Both the position numbers and the translations under genes were made by a program. From JABMQB01 sp963677475 (GTDB lineage: Bacteria; Bacteroidota; Bacteroidia; Bacteroidales; Prolixibacteraceae): 64,000 bases of DNA. The notes under the pieces are model-generated. The model ran no database searches. It saw only the letters and a program-made list of their open reading frames with translations, and was not told where the DNA came from. Location of the stretch: contig CAXXQD010000021.1 of NCBI GenBank assembly GCA_963677475.2, forward strand, positions 620,001 to 684,000. Reading direction: 5' to 3'. Positions 17,005-24,822 of the stretch are shown piece by piece. How positions within the stretch are numbered: position 1 is the stretch's first letter; each line of letters begins with the position of its first letter.

Positions 17005-17751
17005 TTAGTGAAGATGTGATTTTAATACGGTATGCGGAACCTCACCGTGGGTAATAATCTGGATAGGGCAATTATATTTTTCCAATTGTTCGTTTGATAT
17101 ATTATTGCTGGGGTGGTAATGAAGATGTTTGTTTACGCAAGCAATTGTTTTTACATAACTTGAAATGGTACCTACATCGTGCGATACCAAAATGATGCCC
17201 ATCCTTTTATTTAAATTTTGTAATTTTTCGTACAGTTCCCCTTCAAAACGGTTGTCAACAAATGTATCCGGTTCGTCCAGAATTAAAATTTTCGGGTCGC
17301 TTATCAAAGCCCGGCAAAGAAAAACCCTTTGCATTTGACCGCCCGATAATTCACCAATTGCTTTGTCCTTTATTTTTGATATTCCCATTTCATCTAATAA
17401 AAACAAAGCTCTCTCTTTTTCTTCGTTTGTTTTCCACCATTTTTGATTGGAAAGATATCCTGACCGAACAACATCAAAAACAGTTATTGGGAATTTTTTA
17501 TCGATGTTCCTAACCTGCGGTAAGTAACCAAAAGGATTTTTCCTTTTTTTCATTTCAATACTGAATATTAATTCCCCTTTAATTGGTTTTATTAGTCCCA
17601 GAATTGCTTTCAATAGCGTAGTTTTACCGCCTCCATTTGGACCAATAATCCCAATAAAATCTTGATCAAATATTTCGATGTTAATATTCTCAAGAATTGG
17701 TTCTTTATCGTACGCAAGGGTAACATTTTTTATGTTGATTAATGGTTCCAT
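17005..17751 (-). CDS. znuC: Zinc ABC transporter ATP-binding protein (ZnuC family)
   Basis: 248 residues from the ATG at 17749-17751. An in-frame extension to 17781 overlaps znuA and is less likely. The Walker A motif is GPNGGGKTTLLKA near residue 36, the signature ELSGGQMQRVFL near 134, Walker B ILILDEPDTFVD near 158, and the switch His is in LVSHD near 190. The C-terminal 45 residues are His-rich (HLHYHP, THGEVPH, SHLH), a feature that could bind zinc and sense or buffer it. It lies between znuA (1-bp gap) and znuB (2-bp gap) in a tight operon. Confidence 0.9.
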   Translation of the reverse strand: MEPLINIKNVTLAYDKEPILENINIEIFDQDFIGIIGPNGGGKTTLLKAILGLIKPIKGELIFSIEMKKRKNPFGYLPQVRNIDKKFPITVFDVVRSGYLSNQKWWKTNEEKERALFLLDEMGISKIKDKAIGELSGGQMQRVFLCRALISDPKILILDEPDTFVDNRFEGELYEKLQNLNKRMGIILVSHDVGTISSYVKTIACVNKHLHYHPSNNISNEQLEKYNCPIQIITHGEVPHTVLKSHLH

Positions 17752-17752
17752 A

Positions 17753-18619
17753 TTAATTACTGTCCCTAATGGTCTCTGCAATATACAACATTCCTTCCTG
17801 CCAGTATTCGTCTAAAGGTGCGATTTGGATAATCTCTCCCCCAATTTCATTGGCAAATAAGCGGGCATGCTCCCGGTCAAATTCAGTTTGAATGTAAATG
17901 CTTTTGATATTCTTGTCTTTTGCCAAATCAACCATTCGTTTTAGATGTTGGGGCGTTGGTTCTTTGCCTTCATGTTCCAACGATTCCTGGATTAAACCAT
18001 AATCCCTTGCAAAATAGGCAAGCGATGGGTGGTAAACAATAATTGTTTTGTTAGTTAAATCGCTTAAAGTGTTTTTTATTTCAATGTTTAACAAATCAAT
18101 TTCCTTTATAAACTTGAGGTAGTTGATTGCGTATTTCTCTTTTGCCTCCGGATTTAGTTCTGTAAGGATCGACTTAATTGTGGCAGCCATTTTTTTAACG
18201 TTGATAGGTGATAACCAAACATGCGGATCAATTCCATCCATATGAACATGGTCACCATGTTTTTCCATAGTACTGGCAATCAGGTCAAGGTCTTCAGCAA
18301 GGTTATAAACCTTCATCTTCTTGTTTGCTTCCATGATTTTATCCATCCAGGCATGCTCAAAACCAATATACCCGATCCTAAACCATGCTTCTGAACCTAA
18401 TATGTCTTTCATTTGTGCCGGAAGTAGTGAATAGGTAGCAGGGCTTCCTCCATCCGGAATTAATACATTCACTTTAAAATCATCGCCAGCAATCTTTTTA
18501 ACAAAAGTTTTTTGCGGCAAAATACTTACTGTAATAACCTTTTGTTTTTCTTCCTTTTTTGCAGGTTGGCACGAAGAAAGAACAACCATTGCAATAATGA
18601 CCCAGAAGCTAAATTTCAT
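17753..18619 (-). CDS. znuA: Zinc-binding lipoprotein of the ABC importer (ZnuA family)
   Basis: 288 residues. A lipoprotein signal ends in VVLSSC (Cys 17). This cluster-9 solute-binding protein has two lobes joined by a long helix. Metal ligands expected for the family are visible: a His in GFEHAW near 104, the loop HGDHVHMDGIDPHVWLSP near 140, YHPSLAYFA near 197, and an acidic C-terminal site near the end (LDEYWQEG). The His/Asp-rich loop before DPHVW is typical of zinc-specific ZnuA. It is the first gene of znuA-znuC-znuB-zinc ribbon. A Zur box was looked for in the upstream region but none could be called by eye. Confidence 0.9.
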   Translation of the reverse strand: MKFSFWVIIAMVVLSSCQPAKKEEKQKVITVSILPQKTFVKKIAGDDFKVNVLIPDGGSPATYSLLPAQMKDILGSEAWFRIGYIGFEHAWMDKIMEANKKMKVYNLAEDLDLIASTMEKHGDHVHMDGIDPHVWLSPINVKKMAATIKSILTELNPEAKEKYAINYLKFIKEIDLLNIEIKNTLSDLTNKTIIVYHPSLAYFARDYGLIQESLEHEGKEPTPQHLKRMVDLAKDKNIKSIYIQTEFDREHARLFANEIGGEIIQIAPLDEYWQEGMLYIAETIRDSN

Positions 18620-18667
18620 GATGTTTTATCGTTTTAATCTTTAATTTACCCACATAACAACCAGGTA

Positions 18668-18675
18668 CAAATTTA
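18668..18675 (-). promoter_or_regulatory. Likely -7 box of the znu operon
   Basis: On the minus strand TAAATTTG matches TAnnTTTG exactly, 48 bp before the znuA start. A matching TTTG at the usual distance upstream is not visible. Confidence 0.4.
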
Positions 18676-18810
18676 GTTTTAAATTCCGGAAAACGGATGT
18701 AACTAATGCCATTCAAAAACAAATGCAATAAAATTACTGTTGATTTTTTAAGGTTCTATTTTGTAGATTTTTAGTTACTTTTAAAAAATCGTAATGCAAT
18801 CATAAAATAA

Positions 18811-20133
18811 ATGAAAGCTAAACCTTACATCTTTCAAATTCTATGTCTTTTTGTATTTACATTAAACAGCACTGCCCAAATGAAAAATCTTGATCAGTTT
18901 AAACAGTCCATTGATAAAGAAATTGAAGAAATTGAAAATGTTGTGGTTGAGTGGAGACGGGATTTTCATCAAAACCCGGAATTAAGCAATCAGGAATATC
19001 GTACGGCAAAAATTGTTGCCGATCATCTAAAATCCCTTGGGATGGAGGTTCAAACCGAAGTTGCTAAGACCGGGGTTGTTGGAGTTTTGAAAGGAGGAAA
19101 GCCTGGTCCTGTTGTAGCTCTTCGAGCCGATATGGATGCCCTTCCGGTAACAGAGGAAGTTGATTTACCTTTTGCTTCAAAAGTAAAAACTACATATAAC
19201 GGACAGGAGGTTGGAGTAATGCATGCTTGTGGGCATGATGTCCATACCAGTGTGTTGATGGGTGTTGCCAAGATTTTGGCAGGGATGAAAGAGGATTTGC
19301 CGGGAACAGTGAAATTTATTTTTCAGCCAGCTGAAGAAGGCGCTTTTGGGGAAGAATGCTGGGGCGCAGAATTGATGATCAGAGAAGGGGTTTTAGAAAA
19401 CCCAAAACCGGATGCCATCTTCGGAATGCATATTTGGCCACTTCCGGTTGGCGATATCGGATATCGTGCCGGGGCGTTTATGGCAAGCGTGGATGATTTT
19501 AAAATTATCGTGGAAGGAAGAGGAACTCATGGGGCATTGCCATGGCAAGGTGTAGATCCCATTGTAACGGCATCGCAAATTGTAATGGGGCTGCAAACAA
19601 TTGTGAGCCGGGACGTTGCCTTAAACGAAGGCGGGGCTGTGGTAAGCATCGGGAGTATCCATGGTGGTTCGCGCAATAATATTATTTCGGATGATGTGGA
19701 GATGCTCGGAACCATTCGTACACATAATGAAAAGGCCAGGGAAATTATTCATAGAAAAATTGTGAAAATAGCAACTAATATTGCTGAGGCAAACGGTGCC
19801 AAGGCAAAAGTTGTTATTGACACATTGTATCCATCAACAGTAAACAATCAGAACCTCACTTTAAAAATGGTCCCTGTTTTAAAAGAAGCTGCATTTGCAG
19901 GGAAAAATGTGCGTGAAATATACCCTGTAATGCCGGCGGAAGATTTTTCTTATTACCAGAAAGAAATTCCCGGAATGTACTTCTTTCTTGGTTACCTGGA
20001 ACCTGGAACAAACCCAAATGAAATTGAGGCAAACCATTCCCCCAGATTTTTGGTGGATGAAAAATCGATCCCTGCAGGAATGAGGGCGATAAGTTATTTG
20101 GCATTAGACTATTTATTTAAGAATAGAGAGTAA
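18811..20133 (+). CDS. M20 family amidohydrolase (N-acyl amino acid / hippurate hydrolase type), exported
   Basis: 440 residues with an N-terminal signal peptide (about 1-22). The M20D peptidase/amidohydrolase pattern is clear: WRRDFHQNPELSNQE near 48, ADMDALPVTEEV near 106, MHACGHDVH near 137 (metal Cys/His), FQPAEEGAFG near 172 (catalytic Glu pair), FGMHIWPLPVG near 203 and the last ligand in NHSPRF near 409. A dimerization domain is inserted near 220-330. Relatives cleave the acyl group from N-acyl amino acids such as N-acetyl, hippuryl or indole-acetyl conjugates. Export suggests action on periplasmic substrates. The PqiA-like gene follows 15 bp later, so the two may share a transcript. 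Confidence 0.92.
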   Translation: MKAKPYIFQILCLFVFTLNSTAQMKNLDQFKQSIDKEIEEIENVVVEWRRDFHQNPELSNQEYRTAKIVADHLKSLGMEVQTEVAKTGVVGVLKGGKPGPVVALRADMDALPVTEEVDLPFASKVKTTYNGQEVGVMHACGHDVHTSVLMGVAKILAGMKEDLPGTVKFIFQPAEEGAFGEECWGAELMIREGVLENPKPDAIFGMHIWPLPVGDIGYRAGAFMASVDDFKIIVEGRGTHGALPWQGVDPIVTASQIVMGLQTIVSRDVALNEGGAVVSIGSIHGGSRNNIISDDVEMLGTIRTHNEKAREIIHRKIVKIATNIAEANGAKAKVVIDTLYPSTVNNQNLTLKMVPVLKEAAFAGKNVREIYPVMPAEDFSYYQKEIPGMYFFLGYLEPGTNPNEIEANHSPRFLVDEKSIPAGMRAISYLALDYLFKNRE

Positions 20134-20148
20134 CCTAAAACTTTTATT

Positions 20149-21411
20149 TTGACAAAAACTAGCCATTATTTTAAATTCATTTTAAGTATCCTGCTTTTAG
20201 CTCTTTCTGTGTTTTTATGTGCGAGGATTATCTATCAGGCAAAAGTAAACCAGGCATATAGAAACCATCTTGCAGAAGTAAACAGTATCCAATACGGGTT
20301 ATTGAATGTTAATGAATGGAAGGTTCATTTATCAAATATCCTCACGAAGAAAGTAGAAGAATTTGAACTGACAGACGAGAACCAGGAGAAGTTAAAACCT
20401 CAGGTTGAAAATATGTTGTATGCACTTTTGGATGAGGTAGAATTGATCCTAAAAAGCGATGTGGGCAAAATTAAACGCATGCTGATGAATGTGTTTATGG
20501 ATATGGACAAACTTCGAAACAGCGTTCCGGAATTTGCCGATACTTTGTTGGAAGAATTAAGTGCCCCCGAAAACAAAGAGGGACTGAAAGAATACATTCT
20601 TATAAAACTTGATACGATTGTAGCCAGTACATTTAGTGATGACGGGCAGGAAGACCTTCAATTAATCCTTGAAAAATATGACTATAAAGATAAAGAAGAT
20701 GCATCGTATTATCTGGATGTTCTTTCGAACCAAACGGGAAACGATTTAAGGATAAATGCTTTATTGCTGATCTTGTTTTTATTTATCGTATATGCAATAA
20801 ACTCATTTAGGATTAAAATGCCAACCAAAACAAATAACCTTTTCTTATTGGCTTCTATAATGGTTTTGCTTGTTTGCGGCGTAACAATGCCAATGATCGA
20901 CATTGAGGCAAAAATTAGCCGGTTAACATTTCATTTGCTAAATGAAAGTATTGTATTTGAGAACCAGGTTTTATTTTTTCAAAGTAAATCAATTTTGGAT
21001 GTTGTTTGGGTCCTTTTATCCACTTGGAAAATTGATATGGTTTTTGTAAGCTTCTTAATTTTTGGTTTCAGTGTGCTGTTTCCTATTCTGAAATTGGTTT
21101 CCAGCTTTTTGAATTGCAATTACCATTCTAAATTTGGAAGGTCGAAATTTATCTATTTTTTCACGTTCAAATCGGGGAAATGGTCAATGGCCGATGTTTT
21201 TGTGGTTGCAATCTTTATGGCGTTTATTGGTTTTAACGGCATTGTAAGCAGCCAGTTATCACAGCTAAATAACGTAAGTGAAAATGTGGAAATTTTGACA
21301 ACCAATGGGACAAATTTGCAGGCAGGATTTTATTTGTTTTTATTGTTTTGTATTGGAGGGTTATTTTTTGGGGATATTCTTCAGAAAACTATTTCAAGTG
21401 ATAAAGATTAA
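20149..21411 (+). CDS. PqiA-domain membrane protein
   Basis: 420 residues. The start is TTG at 20149: no in-frame ATG exists between the preceding stop and the first helix, and a signal/anchor helix (about 10-28) begins directly after it. A soluble helical part (about 30-200) is followed by transmembrane helices near 202-220, 230-255, 290-320, 350-370 and 395-412. The segment FGRSKFIYFFTFKSGKWSMADVFVVAIFMA is typical of paraquat-inducible protein A domains, which are linked to envelope lipid transport by MCE-type systems. No pqiB/mce gene is adjacent here. The last 4 bp overlap the convergent yidD gene. Confidence 0.75.
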   Translation: MTKTSHYFKFILSILLLALSVFLCARIIYQAKVNQAYRNHLAEVNSIQYGLLNVNEWKVHLSNILTKKVEEFELTDENQEKLKPQVENMLYALLDEVELILKSDVGKIKRMLMNVFMDMDKLRNSVPEFADTLLEELSAPENKEGLKEYILIKLDTIVASTFSDDGQEDLQLILEKYDYKDKEDASYYLDVLSNQTGNDLRINALLLILFLFIVYAINSFRIKMPTKTNNLFLLASIMVLLVCGVTMPMIDIEAKISRLTFHLLNESIVFENQVLFFQSKSILDVVWVLLSTWKIDMVFVSFLIFGFSVLFPILKLVSSFLNCNYHSKFGRSKFIYFFTFKSGKWSMADVFVVAIFMAFIGFNGIVSSQLSQLNNVSENVEILTTNGTNLQAGFYLFLLFCIGGLFFGDILQKTISSDKD

Positions 21412-21692
21412 TTGTCTTTTGAGTATTTCTTCACTTTTATTTTACCTTTTTCCGGAACCGGATCATAGCCATGAGTGCCCCAGGGGTGACAGTGCAAAAT
21501 ACGGTTTGTTGCCAGCAAGAATCCTCTAAAAGGACCGTGAATTTTTATAGCATCTACAGCATATTGCGAGCACGTAGGTATATGGCGGCACGTGGCTGGT
21601 GTCCAGGGAGAAATAACGTATTTATAAAAATAAACGGGCAAGAGTAAAACCCAACCAATTCCCTTTAATATATATGACCCAATTTTTTTCAT
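21408..21692 (-). CDS. yidD: Membrane protein insertion efficiency factor YidD
   Basis: 94 residues from the ATG at 21690-21692; the slightly longer frame to 21704 would start with TTG. The sequence holds the YidD signature: an amphipathic N-terminal helix, YKYVISPWTPATCRHIPTCSQYA and a GTHGYDPVP end. Three Cys are visible in the conserved positions. YidD assists YidC in inserting inner-membrane proteins. It is usually next to rnpA/yidC, which are absent here. The 3' end overlaps the convergent PqiA-like gene by 4 bp, and the 5' side holds a candidate structured RNA with a terminator (21785-21915). Confidence 0.93.
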   Translation of the reverse strand: MKKIGSYILKGIGWVLLLPVYFYKYVISPWTPATCRHIPTCSQYAVDAIKIHGPFRGFLLATNRILHCHPWGTHGYDPVPEKGKIKVKKYSKDN

Positions 21693-21784
21693 GTAACGAA
21701 ACAAGAATTTTGTAAAGGTACAATTTTAAAAAATTGTTGGAGAAGAAATAATTTGCCGGACGAAGAATGGAAAGAAAAATGCAC

Positions 21785-21915
21785 AAATAAAAAGCGGTGG
21801 TAACCTGCCACCGCTTCCCTCTTGAAAGACAAACAACTAATGACTTTTCTAACTCTGTGGCTATCAATAACCAATCAACCCACATAAGTCCTTTTAACTT
21901 TCGCCACAGAGTTAT
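21785..21915 (-). ncRNA. Candidate structured RNA or leader upstream of yidD
   Basis: Read on the minus strand, AACTCTGTGGC (21903-21913) and its perfect complement (21851-21861) form an 11-bp stem around about 41 bases. Inside the loop GACTT could pair with AAGTC just outside the stem, making a pseudoknot possible. About 35 bases later AAGCGGTGG/CCACCGCTT (21816-21808 and 21800-21792) forms a 9-bp GC-rich stem followed by TTTATTTG, a strong minus-strand terminator. The unit of about 130 nt ends about 95 nt before the yidD start. It could be an independent small RNA or an attenuating leader. No known Rfam family was recognised. Nothing was seen in the rest of the gap up to 22145 except AATACGTATT near 22111. 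Confidence 0.45.
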
Positions 21916-22145
21916 ATTTTTACTACGCAGCTAAAAAAAGATAGTTACATATTTTATTTCATTTAACAAATTTTAACCCCTTATTGTAATATGTATGTTT
22001 ATTTCGAATTGAATATCAAACTTGTGAAGCAAAGTTGTTACATATATCTTTTAAAATTGATATATTCACAATGAAAGTTTATTTATTTGATTTGAACAAA
22101 TACTTGGTTGAATACGTATTTATTTAGCAATAAAAAATAAAAACT

Positions 22146-22958
22146 ATGGAAAAGTTTGATGAGTACCTTGAAATGATTAAAGAGTTTGTAATCGCATACG
22201 GCATGCGGGTTTTAATCGGAATTATTATTCTGATTATTGGTTTTTGGATTATTAGGAGGATTGTAAAAGCAACCCAAAAACTAATGGAAAAACGGGATGT
22301 AAATGTGTCTTTACGGGGATTTTTCTCAAGTTTAATAAGTATTGGCCTAAAAGCAATGTTGCTTATTAGTGTTGCCGGTATAATGGGAATTGAAACCACT
22401 TCGTTTATTGCCATTTTAGGAGCAGCTGGTTTAGCGATTGGCTTAGCATTGCAAGGAACCCTTTCTAATTTTGCAGGTGGTGTAATGATACTTTTGTTCA
22501 AACCATTCAAAGTTGGGGATATCATTGAATCGCAAGGGCATAAAGGGAAAGTTAAGGAAATACACATTTTTGTAACCATTCTTTTATCGGGTGAAAACAA
22601 AACCATTATATTGCCTAATTCAGCTGTTTCAAGTGGAGATATTGTGAATTATTCGACCGAGGGCGTTATTAGGGTAGATATGACTTTTGGGATTTCTTAT
22701 GATTCAAATATCAAAGAGGCAAAAGAGATTTTAATGGGGATCATTAAAAACCATCCTAAAACCTTAAAAGAACCTGCACCATTTGTTGGTGTGTCAGAAC
22801 TGGCCGACAGTTCGGTTAATTTGGTGGTTAGGCCATATACCAAGCCCGAAGACTACTGGCAGGTATATTTTGACACATACGAAGAAGGGAAGAATGCCTT
22901 GGATAAAGCAGGTATTGCAATTCCATTCCCACAAGTGGATGTGCATATGGACAAATAA
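22146..22958 (+). CDS. mscS: Small-conductance mechanosensitive channel, MscS family
   Basis: 270 residues, close to E. coli MscS in length. Three transmembrane helices (about 17-38, 62-85 and 95-118) come first. The pore helix is Gly/Ala-rich, LGAAGLAIGLALQGTLSNFAGGVMILLFKPFKVGD, the family hallmark. The beta domain and C-terminal cytoplasmic vestibule follow (IPNSAVSSGDIVNYST-like segment near 158, ending in a PFPQVDVH strand). It opens under membrane tension to release solutes during hypo-osmotic shock. It is a monocistronic gene with a hairpin terminator directly after it. Confidence 0.94.
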   Translation: MEKFDEYLEMIKEFVIAYGMRVLIGIIILIIGFWIIRRIVKATQKLMEKRDVNVSLRGFFSSLISIGLKAMLLISVAGIMGIETTSFIAILGAAGLAIGLALQGTLSNFAGGVMILLFKPFKVGDIIESQGHKGKVKEIHIFVTILLSGENKTIILPNSAVSSGDIVNYSTEGVIRVDMTFGISYDSNIKEAKEILMGIIKNHPKTLKEPAPFVGVSELADSSVNLVVRPYTKPEDYWQVYFDTYEEGKNALDKAGIAIPFPQVDVHMDK

Positions 22959-22979
22959 AAACTTTGATAATTAAATAAA

Positions 22980-23013
22980 AAGGTGGTTTTCTGTAAAATT
23001 AAGAAACCACCTT
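22980..23013. terminator. Terminator between convergent mscS and acyl-CoA ligase genes
   Basis: AAGGTGGTTTTCT (22980-22992) pairs, with one bulged T, with AGAAACCACCTT (23002-23013). A and T tracts flank the stem, so it can serve both strands. Confidence 0.75.
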
Positions 23014-23026
23014 ATCTTTTTTATTA

Positions 23027-24667
23027 TTACAAATACTTATACCGTTTAATGCTCTTTTTAGGTGTTTTCTCAAATTCGTTACTTACCATTTCGACTTTCG
23101 AAATTTGCTCGTAACCTGGCAGTTCCGAATTTACTTTTTTACGGTTAGTTTCCATCAATGCCACAATTTCAGAATCGTTAATCCCATCCGTTTTTAATGC
23201 TTCGGCATCGGCAAAAACTAGCGCAACAAGTTTTGATTCCCTTTCAATAACAACGCACTCTGCCACATAGGGTTGATTGGCCATTTTAGCTTCAATTTCT
23301 TCGGGATAAATATTTTGCCCTGAAGATCCCAGTAACATATTTTTAGACCGACCCCGAATGTAGATAAAATTATTGGCATCAATCACACCCAAGTCACCAG
23401 TTTTTAGCCAACCATCTTCGGTAAATGATTCTTTGGTTGCCTGTTCGTTTTTATAATAACCAAGCATTACATTTTCCCCTTTAACCTGAATTTCTCCAAC
23501 TTCGTTGTACGGATCGGAAGAATCAATCCTGACTTCCATTCGGTCAACAAGCTTTCCTGCTGAACTTGGCATTGTTTTGTCCCAAGCCTCGTAGCTAATC
23601 AATGGACCACATTCGGTCATTCCGTAACCTATGGTAAACGGGAAATTGATTCGTTTAAAGAATTTTTCGGTGTCGGCGCTGAGGGGGGCACCACCAATAA
23701 CAATCTCAAAAAACCTTCCGCCAAATGTACCCATAAGTTTCTCCCTCACTTTTTTCAGGATGATATTTGAAATCCCGGGTATTTTTAATAGAACTTTCAT
23801 GCTTGGTTTGCTCAGTGCAGGAAGTACCCTTTTCTTATAAATTTTTTCAATTACCAAAGGAACAGAAAGTACCAAATGAGGCCTGACTTCCCCAAATACC
23901 TTGGTAATAATTGCAGGCGAAGGTATTTTGCTTAAAAAAGTAATATGGCACCCTAAAGTAACCGGGAACAGAAATTCAAACAATAATCCATATACATGGG
24001 CCATCGGAAGGAAAGAAACAATCTTGTCTTCGGGTTGAAGTGGCATATGTTCCCTTGCAAAAACGATATTTGACACTAGGCTCCTGGTAGGGATTAAGAC
24101 CCCTTTTGTAAAACCGGAAGTTCCTGAGGTGTAAGATATAACGCATGCATCTTCCGAATCCCATTCAGCAAATGAAAATTGTTCTTTACTTAGGCTATTA
24201 TCGTAATAATATTGAAAAGCATCGGCTAATTTATATTCTGTATCTTTCTTTTTTGCCTTGTGAATCGAGAAGTCTTCCAGTTTTACAATTGCTTCCAAAG
24301 TCTCCGCTTTGTCAAAATCAATTTTGTCGAGAAGGGAACTTGCCCCAATAACCAATTTTGCTTCCGAATGATTTAAGATGTGGTTGGTGTCGTGATGGTT
24401 AAAATCCGGCAATATTGGTACAATAACCATTTTACAGGATATCGCCGAAAGGAACACCGATCCCCAATTGGAAGCATTTCTGCCCAGAACTGCTATTTTA
24501 TCACCTTCTTTTAACCCAATGGCTTGGTAAAATAGGTGTAAGGACTTAATTATTTGCGTAACCTGGCAGTAAGTATAGGTTTCTCCTTCAAAATCGGAAA
24601 ATGCCAATGAGTTCCAGTTTTCAGAAAAGGCATTGGAATACAAGGATGCAAGAGTATGTTTAGTCAT
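23027..24667 (-). CDS. AMP-dependent acyl-CoA synthetase/ligase (FadD-like)
   Basis: 546 residues. An adenylate-forming enzyme that activates a carboxylic acid with ATP and transfers it to CoA. Motifs: ISYTSGTSGFTKGVL near 170 (P-loop-like A3), GYGMTECGPLIS near 340 (A5), GWLKTGDLGVID near 420 (A7), RGRSKNMLLGSSGQNIYPEEIE near 437 (A8) and a C-terminal KTPKKSIKRYKY with the candidate catalytic Lys (A10). Overall it resembles long-chain fatty acid CoA ligases, but the chain length cannot be read from the sequence. A good promoter precedes it (24693-24722). Confidence 0.88.
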   Translation of the reverse strand: MTKHTLASLYSNAFSENWNSLAFSDFEGETYTYCQVTQIIKSLHLFYQAIGLKEGDKIAVLGRNASNWGSVFLSAISCKMVIVPILPDFNHHDTNHILNHSEAKLVIGASSLLDKIDFDKAETLEAIVKLEDFSIHKAKKKDTEYKLADAFQYYYDNSLSKEQFSFAEWDSEDACVISYTSGTSGFTKGVLIPTRSLVSNIVFAREHMPLQPEDKIVSFLPMAHVYGLLFEFLFPVTLGCHITFLSKIPSPAIITKVFGEVRPHLVLSVPLVIEKIYKKRVLPALSKPSMKVLLKIPGISNIILKKVREKLMGTFGGRFFEIVIGGAPLSADTEKFFKRINFPFTIGYGMTECGPLISYEAWDKTMPSSAGKLVDRMEVRIDSSDPYNEVGEIQVKGENVMLGYYKNEQATKESFTEDGWLKTGDLGVIDANNFIYIRGRSKNMLLGSSGQNIYPEEIEAKMANQPYVAECVVIERESKLVALVFADAEALKTDGINDSEIVALMETNRKKVNSELPGYEQISKVEMVSNEFEKTPKKSIKRYKYL

Positions 24668-24692
24668 GTTTGATAATTTTAGGATGCAAAAC

Positions 24693-24722
24693 CAAATTTA
24701 CGTAAAAATACTGTATGTCAAA
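24693..24722 (-). promoter_or_regulatory. Bacteroidota-type promoter of the acyl-CoA ligase gene
   Basis: Minus strand: TTTG (24719-24722), 18 bp, TAAATTTG (24693-24700). This is an exact match to TTTG-N18-TAnnTTTG, with the start codon 26 bp downstream. Confidence 0.65.
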
Positions 24723-24822
24723 CAATTTAAAGAGATATGCCTGTCCAATTTATTGGTACAATCGTTTTAGCCGCACCGTTAATTTAATTATCTTTCAAAC
24801 TGATATTTTATTTCAGGAAAAT

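Noticed and set aside
24715..24822. N-terminal extension of the glycosyltransferase gene from an ATG at 24715.
   Set aside because: It overlaps the well-formed divergent promoter of the acyl-CoA ligase gene (24693-24722), and the extra 36 residues look like chance sequence before a natural membrane-protein start at 24823.
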